Shown one piece after another: positions 8,434 through 16,816 of a stretch of 39,895 bases of DNA. The first letter of the stretch is position 1. Each line of letters opens with the position of its first letter. This DNA is from Halioglobus sp. (GTDB lineage Bacteria; Pseudomonadota; Gammaproteobacteria; Pseudomonadales; Halieaceae). Below the pieces are notes generated by a model that worked only from the letters and a program-made list of their open reading frames with translations, made no database searches and was not told the DNA's origin. The position numbers and the translations under genes were made by a program. The stretch covers positions 1 to 39,895 of the forward strand of contig JAPKAY010000035.1 of assembly GCA_028825045.1 (NCBI GenBank), in the 5' to 3' direction.

Positions 8434-8784
8434 ATGAAACGCCAAGTTCGAGATCACCAAATCCTTTCCGCCGTATTCGCCAAAATGGACGTTCCGGCGA
8501 TGACCTTTTCAGCTGGAATTCTGGGTTCTTTGATCCTGTTTCTCGCCACTGCGATACTGTTACTGCAATCGGTTCCCGCAGATTACCCGGTTGGTGCGCA
8601 CCTGAGTGCTCTTGCGGATTACCTCCCTGGTTATAGTGTCAGTTGGTCTGGCACCATTGTCGGCGCTTTGTACGGGTTTTTGGTGGGCGCAATCGCGGGT
8701 TTTGCTGCGGCTGTATACTGGAATCTTGCGCATTATGTTGCACTCGGTGTAATGCTGATCAGTTCTGCGGAACTGGCGGATTGA
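8434..8784 (+). CDS. Small two-helix membrane protein with a 'PGYSVS' module
   Basis: The 116-aa product starts at ATG 8434, with AAGGAGG at 8416-8422. It has a hydrophobic helix (residues about 28-46), a linker ending in HLSALADYLPGYSVS (about 56-70) and a glycine-rich second helix (GTIVGALYGFLVGAIAGF). The module, helix - linker - (Y/F)xPGYSVxxxGxxxGA helix, recurs twice in the next gene. I do not recognise a named family. The inner membrane is the likely location. The GxxxGA pattern after PGYSV suggests close helix packing or assembly with the partner protein. Confidence 0.75.
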   Translation: MKRQVRDHQILSAVFAKMDVPAMTFSAGILGSLILFLATAILLLQSVPADYPVGAHLSALADYLPGYSVSWSGTIVGALYGFLVGAIAGFAAAVYWNLAHYVALGVMLISSAELAD

Positions 8785-8815
8785 TGTCGTAATTCACGTG
8801 GGGAACTACCAAAAA

Positions 8816-9457
8816 ATGCAAGCAGCCAATCACAATGTTAATGGAATTAATCTAAAACTCCTGCATGCAGCCATCAGGTTCAATGCGCTGATACTAGGTC
8901 TTACCGCAGGAACGCTTGCGGCAGTGGTTATTTATTTTGCAACTCAAGCTTCTATTGTGAAATGGGGAAGTGAATCCGGAAATTACCTGGGCTTACTAGC
9001 AATATTTTTCCCCGGATACTCCGTGACTAGTAGCGGCGCCTGGGTCGGTGCATTCTGGGCTTTCGTATATTCCGCGGCTCTATCATCGTTGAGTTACCGG
9101 TTTTATGGGCGTGTATTGGGTACGCGCATTGCCGACATACTACTGAGTACCCAGCCCTCCGAGAATCCAGTACTAAAACCATCTGTTCTCCGCCTGCACG
9201 GCGTTAGCCTGGGGTTGGCTATCGGTGCCATCGCGGCCTTAGGGCTCTTTCTATCAACCTCTTGGTTGGTTGTTCGTGGTACAGCATCGGACAGTGTACA
9301 TGCGGCTTTATTGTCGCACTATATTCCAGGGTATAGCGTCAGTATTTTTGGGGGTTTATTGGGCGCGATAGAGCTGTTCTCGTTTGTTTTTGTCGGCTGT
9401 TTTTTACTAGCCATCGTTTATAACAAAATTGTGGAGATTCGCCATCGGCAGTCTTAA
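8816..9457 (+). CDS. Membrane protein with two tandem 'PGYSVS' modules
   Basis: About 213 aa from ATG 8816. A GTG at 8798 would add six residues but lacks a ribosome-binding site, whereas GGGGA lies upstream of 8816. Two homologous halves are visible. The first has a helix, YLGLLAIFFPGYSVTSSG and AWVGAFWAFVY. The second has a helix starting HGVSLGLAIGAIAALGLF, then LLSHYIPGYSVSIFG and GLLGAIELF. Each half matches the upstream 116-aa protein, so the pair holds three modules. It lies 31 bases downstream of that gene and ends 13 bases before the FAD enzyme, so it is almost certainly in the same operon. Function unknown. Confidence 0.78.
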   Translation: MQAANHNVNGINLKLLHAAIRFNALILGLTAGTLAAVVIYFATQASIVKWGSESGNYLGLLAIFFPGYSVTSSGAWVGAFWAFVYSAALSSLSYRFYGRVLGTRIADILLSTQPSENPVLKPSVLRLHGVSLGLAIGAIAALGLFLSTSWLVVRGTASDSVHAALLSHYIPGYSVSIFGGLLGAIELFSFVFVGCFLLAIVYNKIVEIRHRQS

Positions 9458-9470
9458 TGGCATCATTGAT

Positions 9471-10946
9471 ATGAAAAACAAAGAACATGTAGTAATACTT
9501 GGAGCGGGCCCAGCAGGGTTAGCTACTGGACATGAATTAAGTGTCAGCGGGGTGAAGGTAACAGTCTTTGACCGTAATAATTTTGTTGGCGGTTTGTGTA
9601 ATACCAACGTTTACAAGGGGTATAAGTTTGATCTAGGTGGCCATCGGTGGTTCAGCAAGAATGAAGATTTGAATAATTGGTTCCGCCGGCTAATGGGCGA
9701 TGAGGTCGTCTGGGTCGAGCGTATCAGCCGCATTTATTATGACGGCGGATATTATACTTACCCAATCAGCATTCTTAACGTCATCAAGAATGCGGGTATC
9801 TTTACCATTATGTACGCCGGTGTTACTTATCTATTGTCCGCATTACAGTATTCGATTTTCAATAGGCCTATCAAAAACATGAAAGATGCCTATGTCGCCC
9901 AGTTTGGCACCAAGCTGTACGATATGTTTTTCCGCCGTTACAGTGAAAAGGTCTGGGGCCTACCGTGTGAGAAGCTGTCATCGGACTGGGTGTCTCAGCG
10001 AAGTGCTGGATTGTCGATTTGGACAGTAATCCAGGAGTCGCTGTTAAAAACCAAATCAGACAACGAAAGCCTCATAGAAGAGTTTATGTATCCTCGCGAC
10101 GGATATGTGCGAATTCCGCAACGCATGGCCGAGGATATTTGTGTCAATAGTGAGTCCAATTCCGTGTTGCTGGAGTCTACTGTAACGGGAATAAAATACC
10201 GCGGCCCGAACGATTTTGAGGTTACTTATAGCGACAAAGAGGGTAACAAAACTGCCGTCAATGCGAGCACGGTCGTCTCCACAATTCCGCTGGGTATATT
10301 GCCCCGAATTATGGAGCCAGCTTGCGATCAGAAAGTAATTGATGCAGCAAAAGGACTTACTTTTCGAGCTCTGATTACCGTTAACGTTATCCTGAAAAAG
10401 GATAGGGTGTCGATTGACACTTGGCTCTATGTTCAGGATGAGGACATCTTGTTTGGTCGGCTGCATGAACCCAAAAACTGGAGCCCTGCAATGGTGCCGG
10501 ATCAATCGACAACCTCGCTGGTCCTGGAATGTTTCTGCACTAAAGATGACCATATCTGGAGTATGACGGATGAAGAAGTAGGGCAGCGTTGTGTGGAGGA
10601 TCTGGAGCAGAAATTAAAGTTTATTGACCGATCTGAAGTCATAGATTTTTCCTGTGTTCGAACTCTACAGGCATACCCTGTCTACGATCTCGAATACGGC
10701 GAAAAAATTGCTACTATCCATGAATACTTGGCCGGATTCGAGGGTTTACATATCGTTGGCCGAGGTGGAACCCACCGCTATAACAATGCGGATCACTCGA
10801 TTGAAATGGGCTTACTACTAGGCCGTAAAATCCTCGGATACGATGTTGATTACATGGGTGTAAATACAGAGCCGGAATACCATGAGATCAAAAGTTCGAC
10901 AGATCCTAAGCGTGACTCCTATAAGTTGGAGGAGGAGTGCAATTAG
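9471..10946 (+). CDS. FAD-dependent oxidoreductase, UDP-galactopyranose mutase / amine oxidase-like
   Basis: The 491-aa protein begins with a beta-alpha-beta FAD motif, VVILGAGPAGLATG (7-20). GGHRWF (56-61) follows, and a C-terminal FAD-contact segment HIVGRGGTHRYNNADHS lies near residue 445. This layout is found in UDP-galactopyranose-mutase-like and protoporphyrinogen-oxidase-like enzymes encoded in glycan clusters. I chose ATG 9471 because the FAD motif starts at once; an upstream in-frame start at 9429 would overlap the previous gene and add 14 residues. It is followed by two glycosyltransferases and a MATE carrier, so a role in making or rearranging a sugar donor or glycolipid is likely. 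True mutase activity is not assured, and carotenoid or heme chemistry cannot be excluded. Confidence 0.78.
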   Translation: MKNKEHVVILGAGPAGLATGHELSVSGVKVTVFDRNNFVGGLCNTNVYKGYKFDLGGHRWFSKNEDLNNWFRRLMGDEVVWVERISRIYYDGGYYTYPISILNVIKNAGIFTIMYAGVTYLLSALQYSIFNRPIKNMKDAYVAQFGTKLYDMFFRRYSEKVWGLPCEKLSSDWVSQRSAGLSIWTVIQESLLKTKSDNESLIEEFMYPRDGYVRIPQRMAEDICVNSESNSVLLESTVTGIKYRGPNDFEVTYSDKEGNKTAVNASTVVSTIPLGILPRIMEPACDQKVIDAAKGLTFRALITVNVILKKDRVSIDTWLYVQDEDILFGRLHEPKNWSPAMVPDQSTTSLVLECFCTKDDHIWSMTDEEVGQRCVEDLEQKLKFIDRSEVIDFSCVRTLQAYPVYDLEYGEKIATIHEYLAGFEGLHIVGRGGTHRYNNADHSIEMGLLLGRKILGYDVDYMGVNTEPEYHEIKSSTDPKRDSYKLEEECN

Positions 10947-11053
10947 AGGCGTAGGTAGTGATCTACAGGAAAGGCCTCCTAAGATAGATACCAATAAGAC
11001 TATTCTGATCCGGTGAGATTTGCCTCGCAAGAACAATAATAAGGGTGTTACAA

Positions 11054-12232
11054 GTGAACATTGGCATTGACGCTACCTGCTGGTGGAATAATCGCGGGTT
11101 TGGTCGATTCACCCGTGAAGTCCTCACTGCCATGTTTGAGTTGGAATCCAACCATATTTTTTATCTCATTGTGGACCAGCCGTTAACTGAACTGGTGCAC
11201 TTTGAGAACGTAAAAGTGGTACAGGTTCAGTCGTCACGACCAACCACCGAGGCGGCCGTTGCCGATAGCAGCCGGTCTCCTATTAATATATTCAGACTTT
11301 TTCGCGCCGTGGCAAGCTGTCCCCTGGATATCATGTTTTTCCCTGCTGTTTACTCTTGGTACCCGGTACCTGCAAAACTCCCTACTATGATCACGGTCAT
11401 GGATGCGATCGCTGAGCACTACCCCAAGCTTATTTTTCCGAGTTGGAGGAGTCGTCTGTTCTGGGCTATTAAGATGAAGTGTGCCATTTGGACGAGCCAG
11501 CGGATATTGACCATATCTAATGCGGCAAAAGAAGAGATCGTAGAGTATATTGGAGCAGATCCTGAGCTTATCGACGTCACCAGCGCAGCGCCCAACCCGG
11601 AATTTCAAAAAATCAGTGATGAGGCGCGTAATATTGCCGTGCGAGAGCAATATAAGCTGCCATTGGATTCCCCGATAATTGTGTTTGTTGGGGGACTGGC
11701 GCCGCACAAGAATCTTCACGGATTGATGGATGGCTTTGAGAAGTCAGTTAGTGAAGGGTGTATAGGAGAGGTTTGCCTGGTGATTGTAGGGGACTTCAAC
11801 GGGGCTGGATTCTATTCCAATTACGATAGCCTGCACGAACGGGTGCAAGCCAATCCGGAACTCCGTAAGCGGGTGTATTTTACTGGCTACGTATCAGACG
11901 AGGATTTGATCGTGCTGTACAACGCAGCTATCGCTGTGGCGATGCCATCCTATTCTGAGGGCTTTGGGTTACCTGCAATTGAGGCTATGGCTTGTGCTTC
12001 GCCGGTACTATCCAGTGACCGCGGCTCCCTCCCGGAAGTCGTCGGAGACGCCGGCATTTATTTTGACCCCTTCGATGCGGCTGATATTTCCCGGGCTATT
12101 AACGAAATGATAGGAAACGATGCGCTCAGAGAACAGCTTTCACTCAATGCTGTGGCAAGGGCAAAGGGCTTTACATGGCAGAGGGCAGCACAATTGACAC
12201 TGACCCATCTCGAAGCAATGAGCCAAAGATGA
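11054..12232 (+). CDS. GT4-family glycosyltransferase
   Basis: A predicted cytosolic or membrane-associated retaining glycosyltransferase of about 392 aa. It has an N-terminal GT-B domain starting VNIGIDATCWWNNRGFGRF. The C-terminal donor-binding domain shows FVGGLAPHKNLHG and PSYSEGFGLPAIEAM, containing the E-x7-E pattern. I place the start at GTG 11054 because AAGGGTG (11041-11047) is well spaced from it; a GTG at 11045 would add three residues but has no ribosome-binding site. The TGA stop overlaps the ATG of the GT2 gene (ATGA 12229-12232). Donor and acceptor are unknown. Confidence 0.87.
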   Translation: MNIGIDATCWWNNRGFGRFTREVLTAMFELESNHIFYLIVDQPLTELVHFENVKVVQVQSSRPTTEAAVADSSRSPINIFRLFRAVASCPLDIMFFPAVYSWYPVPAKLPTMITVMDAIAEHYPKLIFPSWRSRLFWAIKMKCAIWTSQRILTISNAAKEEIVEYIGADPELIDVTSAAPNPEFQKISDEARNIAVREQYKLPLDSPIIVFVGGLAPHKNLHGLMDGFEKSVSEGCIGEVCLVIVGDFNGAGFYSNYDSLHERVQANPELRKRVYFTGYVSDEDLIVLYNAAIAVAMPSYSEGFGLPAIEAMACASPVLSSDRGSLPEVVGDAGIYFDPFDAADISRAINEMIGNDALREQLSLNAVARAKGFTWQRAAQLTLTHLEAMSQR

Positions 12233-13281
12233 AAATGGAAGGTGCAGGACAAGGTTTTGACCCGAAGCAGGCCGATACCCTGAGCACTTGTATCAGTGTA
12301 ATTATGCCCGTGTATAACGGCACTGAATTTTTACCCAAGAGTCTGCCACCGCTGATCGATATGATGGAGCGCGGTGAAGTGCTGGAAGTCATTGTCGTTG
12401 ATGACGGCTCGACAGATGGCAGCGATCGGGTGGCTCAGGAGATGGGTGCACGCGTGTTGTCTTCTGGGGGCAGATTGGGCCCGGGAGGCGCAAGGAATCA
12501 GGCCGCCGAGCTGGCCCAGGGCAACGTTCTATGGTTCGTTGATGCGGATGTTGTGGTGCATGCCGATGCAGCCCAAAACCTGATCAGTGGATTCGACCAT
12601 CCACAGATAGTTGCTGTATTTGGTTCGTACGATGACCATCCCCCCGCACAAAACTTTTTTTCGCAATATAAAAACTTGATACATCACTACTATCATCAGC
12701 GGGCGAATGATGAGGCCCATACATTCTGGTCAGGCTGCGGGGCGGTGCGGCGCGAACCCTTTCTTGCGCAAGAGGGTTTTGATGTTGAGCGCTACAAATA
12801 CCCCTCGATCGAAGATATAGAACTCGGTCATCGTTTAATAAAGGCTGGCGGACGAATACGTATGTTGCGAAACGTGCAGTGCACGCACTTGAAGATCTGG
12901 CGATTTGGAAACCTTATTCATACTGAAATATTTCGACGCGCGTTACCCTGGTCGAGGCTCATCGTAAACTCCGGAGAGAGGATACCCAACGACCTCAACG
13001 TTGGGACAGCTGAGCAAATGCGTGCGGTTGTCGCGGGGATTCTGTTACTTTCGATATTGGTTTGTTTGACTGGCTTTGTGAGCCCTGCTTTGCTGATATT
13101 CCCAGTGGCTTTGATGTTGTTTGCTAACAAAGATCTGTCAATATTCTTGTATAGAAGGGGCGGGTTTTTGTTTGCGATAGCGGCATTACTCTATCATCAG
13201 GTTTACTACTTATACAGTGGCTCAGCATTTGCTTGGGTTATCTGCGAGAAATTTTCGCTTAAGCTCTTGCGCAGAAAGTAA
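12229..13281 (+). CDS. GT2-family glycosyltransferase with C-terminal membrane helices
   Basis: A GT-A fold enzyme of 350 aa. It shows ISVIMPVYNG, the nucleotide-binding DDGSTDGS, a DADVVV metal site (DxD), GCGAVRR in the acceptor region and EDIELGHR (ED motif). Two to three hydrophobic helices in the last 100 residues anchor it in the membrane, as in lipid-linked or carotenoid glycosyltransferases. I chose ATG 12229 for the ATGA overlap with the GT4 gene. An upstream ATG at 12175 has a good AAAGGG (12163-12168), but its 18 extra residues are just the GT4 coding sequence read in another frame. Confidence 0.86.
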   Translation: MKMEGAGQGFDPKQADTLSTCISVIMPVYNGTEFLPKSLPPLIDMMERGEVLEVIVVDDGSTDGSDRVAQEMGARVLSSGGRLGPGGARNQAAELAQGNVLWFVDADVVVHADAAQNLISGFDHPQIVAVFGSYDDHPPAQNFFSQYKNLIHHYYHQRANDEAHTFWSGCGAVRREPFLAQEGFDVERYKYPSIEDIELGHRLIKAGGRIRMLRNVQCTHLKIWRFGNLIHTEIFRRALPWSRLIVNSGERIPNDLNVGTAEQMRAVVAGILLLSILVCLTGFVSPALLIFPVALMLFANKDLSIFLYRRGGFLFAIAALLYHQVYYLYSGSAFAWVICEKFSLKLLRRK

Positions 13282-13359
13282 ATTCTTATACGCAGCGTAT
13301 CTTCGATTCATTAGTCCCTGGGGCTACTCGGTTCTGGCAACCTAGCTTCTGGGGGAGTT

Positions 13360-14805
13360 GTGTTTGTCTGCAATTCTCCTAAAAGCGTATACTGTGCGCT
13401 GGTTTTTCCATCGATTGAAGTAGGTTTTTCTTCGCCAGTGAAAACGCTATCCCGAACAACGCTAGGCGAGCTACTGCGGTTGTCGCTGCCCATGATGGTG
13501 TCGCAGGGCGCCTTCGCAGTAATGGTGTTTACCGATCGTCTGTTTATGTCATATCTCGATGCTACCCATATTGCAGCGACATTGGGGGGCGGCGTGGCAG
13601 CCTTTCTCTGTTTTTCTCTTTTTATTGGCTTGATCACCTATGGCAATGCGCTGGTGGCGCAATACTACGGAGCCGGCCAGTTCGCCAAGTGCCCTTTAGT
13701 CGCTACCCAGGGGGCCCTCATTGCTCTGTGTAGTACACCTTTATTGCTGATAACGGCGTACTACGGAGGCAGTGCTTTCGAGCTAATTGGGCACGATCCC
13801 GCACAGGTGCGGCTTGAGCGAACGTATTTTACTATTTTAATGGCGGGTAGCGTCTTCACTTTGCTTAAATCCGTATTGGCCAGTTACTTTTCCGGTATTG
13901 GTCGGACTAGAGTCGTCATGGTGGCCGATCTTCTGGCTACTGGTCTTAACATTCCGTTGTCGTGGATGCTGATATTCGGCAAGTTCGGCTTTCCAGCGAT
14001 GGGAATCGCCGGGGCCGCCTGGGGCACTATCATTGCAACAGTATTCGCGATCGGCGTATTTCTACTTTTTTATCTTTCAGGGGATCATCAGCGCCAATTT
14101 TATGTTGGAAAATCGCTGCGTTTTGATCGCGGGATAATGCGCCGCTACCTGCGCTTGGGAATGCCTTCCGGGTTGGAAACACTGATGAACGTTTCTTCCT
14201 TTAGTCTATTCCTGCTGCTATTTCAGTCTTATGGCGTGGTGCAGGGGGCTGCTATGGCCATTGTGTTCAATTGGGATATGTTTTCTTTCATTCCAATGAT
14301 GGGCTTGAATATCGGCGTCATGAGTTTGATCGGTCGATTCGTGGGGGCAGGGGACATACGACGCGCAGATCAGGTGATTTCTTCGGGGTTTTTGGTCGCC
14401 CTGGGCTATTCCGGCGTATTGGCAATCTTGTTCCTGATCTTCCGTGACTCTCTGGTAAACGTATTCGATACCCAGGAACCCAATTTTGCGGCCATCAGTG
14501 AGTTGGCCGGACACATGATGATAGGTCTGGTGACTTACATGCTGGCGGATGCGGTCATTTTGATTAGCGGAGGTGCGCTTCGGGGCGCAGGAGATACACG
14601 CTGGTTAATGGTCACGTCGATCTCTGTGCACTGGCTAATGTTAGTAGCCCAATACTGCGTGATAGTGGTGTTCGGGTATGGGCCGAGGGTATCGTGGTGG
14701 GTCTTTGTAGCGATGTTGATCATACTGGCGTTGCTGTACCTCGGGCGCTTGTTCGGCGGTACCTGGCGCCGTCCAGAGCGGCTGGCGCGAGTAATGTTGG
14801 AGTAA
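13360..14805 (+). CDS. MATE-family exporter
   Basis: A 12-helix inner-membrane carrier of the MATE/MVF superfamily, 481 aa as drawn. It has two homologous six-helix halves; segments such as TDRLFMSYLDATHIAAT and GGALRGAGDTRW are typical of MATE proteins. Members export cations or small amphipathic compounds using Na+ or H+. Its position at the end of the glycosyltransferase operon leaves open a flippase or product-export role. There is no ATG upstream of the first helix. GTG 13360 has GGGGGAG very close, and GTG 13438 is an alternative start giving a shorter N-terminus before SRTTLGELLRLSLPMM. The end is convergent with the acyltransferase, 8 bases apart. Confidence 0.87.
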   Translation: MFVCNSPKSVYCALVFPSIEVGFSSPVKTLSRTTLGELLRLSLPMMVSQGAFAVMVFTDRLFMSYLDATHIAATLGGGVAAFLCFSLFIGLITYGNALVAQYYGAGQFAKCPLVATQGALIALCSTPLLLITAYYGGSAFELIGHDPAQVRLERTYFTILMAGSVFTLLKSVLASYFSGIGRTRVVMVADLLATGLNIPLSWMLIFGKFGFPAMGIAGAAWGTIIATVFAIGVFLLFYLSGDHQRQFYVGKSLRFDRGIMRRYLRLGMPSGLETLMNVSSFSLFLLLFQSYGVVQGAAMAIVFNWDMFSFIPMMGLNIGVMSLIGRFVGAGDIRRADQVISSGFLVALGYSGVLAILFLIFRDSLVNVFDTQEPNFAAISELAGHMMIGLVTYMLADAVILISGGALRGAGDTRWLMVTSISVHWLMLVAQYCVIVVFGYGPRVSWWVFVAMLIILALLYLGRLFGGTWRRPERLARVMLE

Positions 14806-14813
14806 TACCGTAG

Positions 14814-15695
14814 CTAGAGAGTAAGAAGGCGGCGTAACAGACTATCTGATCCCTTGTGTTGCTCTCTTTTGGGCAGCAACTCGGTCAGCTGCGTTTCAAT
14901 CTGTTGGGCTACCTTTGCGCGAATGTTTTTTAGGGATTTCTTCGACAAGGTTTGTCCCTTGAAGCGGTCGAGTTTAATGGGTTGTCCGAAGCCGAGGTAG
15001 CAACGCTGCGGTTTTGGAAATGGGGTCCCCAGACTACCAATTGGAACAGGGGGCAGAATATCAGAACGGAAATTCTCATCCAGTAGGCCCAGCCGAGTGG
15101 CCAAACGACCCACTGCTGAATGGGGTAGTTCCTGTCCCTCCATGATATGACCGTAAAATTCATCGGGCCCCACTAGGCCAAAGGGCATAATAGGGTAGCC
15201 ATGACTGGCTGCCAGCTTTACAAATCCGTAACGCTCCTTCCATTGCAACTCATAGAGTTCACTGGCAGGTTTAACCGATTCATGGGCTCCTCCAGGAAAG
15301 ACCAACAAATCCTGGCCATCATTCATCAGTGCGCTGCAGACTTGTGGGTGGCCCATCACAGCGCCATTTCTGATTAATATGTCCGCGCTCAGTTGATTGC
15401 TGAACAGGAACTTATCACCCATACTTCTGGGAAATCGTCGTAATTTTTTGAGTAACACAGGCATGATTACCACACCGTCCAGGGCGAATAAGGAGTGATT
15501 GCCGACGAAAAGGCAGGGTCGATCAGGAATATTTTCCATACCCAGTACCATTGGGTTGAACAAACCTTTGACCGCTCGATAGGCGATTTCAATCTCCAGG
15601 GTGGAGGGCACTTTCACTGCCAGCGCACGGTCAATGTGCTGTTGCAGGGCTAGCTCATCGGCCAGGGGTTGATTGTCTTTATTGAATACGCTCAT
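14814..15695 (-). CDS. Acyltransferase of the LPLAT/MGAT-like family
   Basis: The 293-aa protein has LFVGNHSLFALDG (62-74) around the catalytic His-Asp pair. The spacing is H-x5-D rather than the classic H-x4-D of PlsC, as in MGAT/DGAT-like acyltransferases. LVFPGGAHES follows, corresponding to the family's second block. It probably moves a fatty acyl group onto a glycerolipid or hydrophobic alcohol at the inner face of the membrane. It is convergent with the MATE gene and divergent from the short-chain dehydrogenase, so it has its own promoter. The substrate cannot be assigned. Confidence 0.83.
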   Translation of the reverse strand: MSVFNKDNQPLADELALQQHIDRALAVKVPSTLEIEIAYRAVKGLFNPMVLGMENIPDRPCLFVGNHSLFALDGVVIMPVLLKKLRRFPRSMGDKFLFSNQLSADILIRNGAVMGHPQVCSALMNDGQDLLVFPGGAHESVKPASELYELQWKERYGFVKLAASHGYPIMPFGLVGPDEFYGHIMEGQELPHSAVGRLATRLGLLDENFRSDILPPVPIGSLGTPFPKPQRCYLGFGQPIKLDRFKGQTLSKKSLKNIRAKVAQQIETQLTELLPKREQHKGSDSLLRRLLTL

Positions 15696-15724
15696 GGTTC
15701 TCGCAGCCTGTGAAAAAACGCGTC

Positions 15725-15730
15725 ATTATA
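15725..15730 (-). promoter_or_regulatory. Candidate -10 box of the acyltransferase gene
   Basis: Read on the minus strand these six bases are TATAAT, a perfect -10 hexamer, about 30 bases upstream of the acyltransferase ATG. No good -35 is seen 16-18 bases further upstream. The match is in the divergent 177-base gap with the short-chain dehydrogenase. Confidence 0.4.
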
Positions 15731-15872
15731 GCGCCGCGGTTTGCGCAATTGTAGCGCGTCCTATAACTTGTAACATTCAACGTCTGGCGCTGGCTTAGCC
15801 CAGATGACGGTTTGATCGGATCCCTTGCGGCCAGGTTTCTACCGGAGTTGAGGCGTTCACTGGAGGTAATAG

Positions 15873-16724
15873 ATGCAAGGTAAGCGGGTAGCGGTTACCG
15901 GTCCCACGGCGGGAATTGGCCGCGAAGCGAGCTTGGAATTTGCGCGGAGGGGCGCCCAATTGACCCTTTTTTGTCGCAATGCACAGAAGGCGGAAGAGTT
16001 GCAGCAGGAAGTTGTGGCTGCAGGCGGCCTTGAACCTACAATAATCCTAATGGATATGGCTGACCTCAACAGTGTGCGCCGGGCCGCCGAGTCCTTTCTC
16101 GCTTCAGGTGGCGTATTGGATGTACTGCTCAATAACGCCGGAGTGGTGAATACGAGCCGTAAGGAAACGATAGATGGATTTGAGGAAATGCTGGCAGTTA
16201 ATCATTTTGCACCCTTTTTACTGACTGGACTGCTGTTGCCGCGCCTGCAGGCGTCATCGGGCGCTCGAATCGTGAACGTGGCATCACACGCTCATGCTTT
16301 TGTAAGAGGTATGGGTTTTGATGATATGCAGGCGAGCAAAAAATTTAAAACCTTTCGAGAATATGGACGCTCAAAATTAGCCAATATTTTGTTTACGCGG
16401 CGGCTCGCTGTACTCTTGGACGGACAAGACATTACCGTCAATTGTCTGCATCCGGGAGCCGTTGCAACGTCATTGGGTACTCAAAATGGTGGGTTTTTCA
16501 GTCGAAATTTGCCACGCTTATTGAAGCCCTTCTTCCGCACTTCGAAAGAGGGCGCGCAGACCTCTATCTACTTGTGTTGCAGTGACGAGGTCGCGGCGAT
16601 CAGTGGAGAGTATTTCGCCAATTGCAAGCAGGGTAAAGCCAAACCCTGGGCGCGCGATGATGCAGCCGCGGATCGGTTGTGGACTTATACTCAAAAGTGC
16701 CTCGGTTATGAGTTCCCCACCTAG
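15873..16724 (+). CDS. Short-chain dehydrogenase/reductase, retinol-dehydrogenase-like
   Basis: A cytosolic NAD(P)-dependent oxidoreductase of 283 aa. It has the cofactor motif TGPTAGIG (9-16), NNAG (87-90), catalytic Ser138 (VASHAH) and the Tyr164-x3-Lys168 pair (YGRSK). The long C-terminal half with the HPGAVATSLG segment resembles the retinol-dehydrogenase/WWOX-like branch. Substrate is unknown; a hydrophobic alcohol or aldehyde is plausible. A GGAGG Shine-Dalgarno lies before the ATG. Confidence 0.88.
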   Translation: MQGKRVAVTGPTAGIGREASLEFARRGAQLTLFCRNAQKAEELQQEVVAAGGLEPTIILMDMADLNSVRRAAESFLASGGVLDVLLNNAGVVNTSRKETIDGFEEMLAVNHFAPFLLTGLLLPRLQASSGARIVNVASHAHAFVRGMGFDDMQASKKFKTFREYGRSKLANILFTRRLAVLLDGQDITVNCLHPGAVATSLGTQNGGFFSRNLPRLLKPFFRTSKEGAQTSIYLCCSDEVAAISGEYFANCKQGKAKPWARDDAAADRLWTYTQKCLGYEFPT

Positions 16725-16816
16725 TGGGCACAACTGTCGTGATAATCACAGCAGTTTGAGACGTCTTTTTTCGCATAATCCCCTATCAATATTGTCGTAA
16801 TCAAAGGACAAGACCT

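Noticed and set aside
10056..10553. 165-codon minus-strand open frame
   Set aside because: Antisense to the FAD oxidoreductase, no motif and no ribosome-binding site.
12175..12228. Upstream start of the GT2 gene at 12175 despite a good AAAGGG
   Set aside because: The extra residues are the conserved GT4 end read out of frame; the ATGA overlap at 12229 is the usual coupling signal. Not fully excluded.
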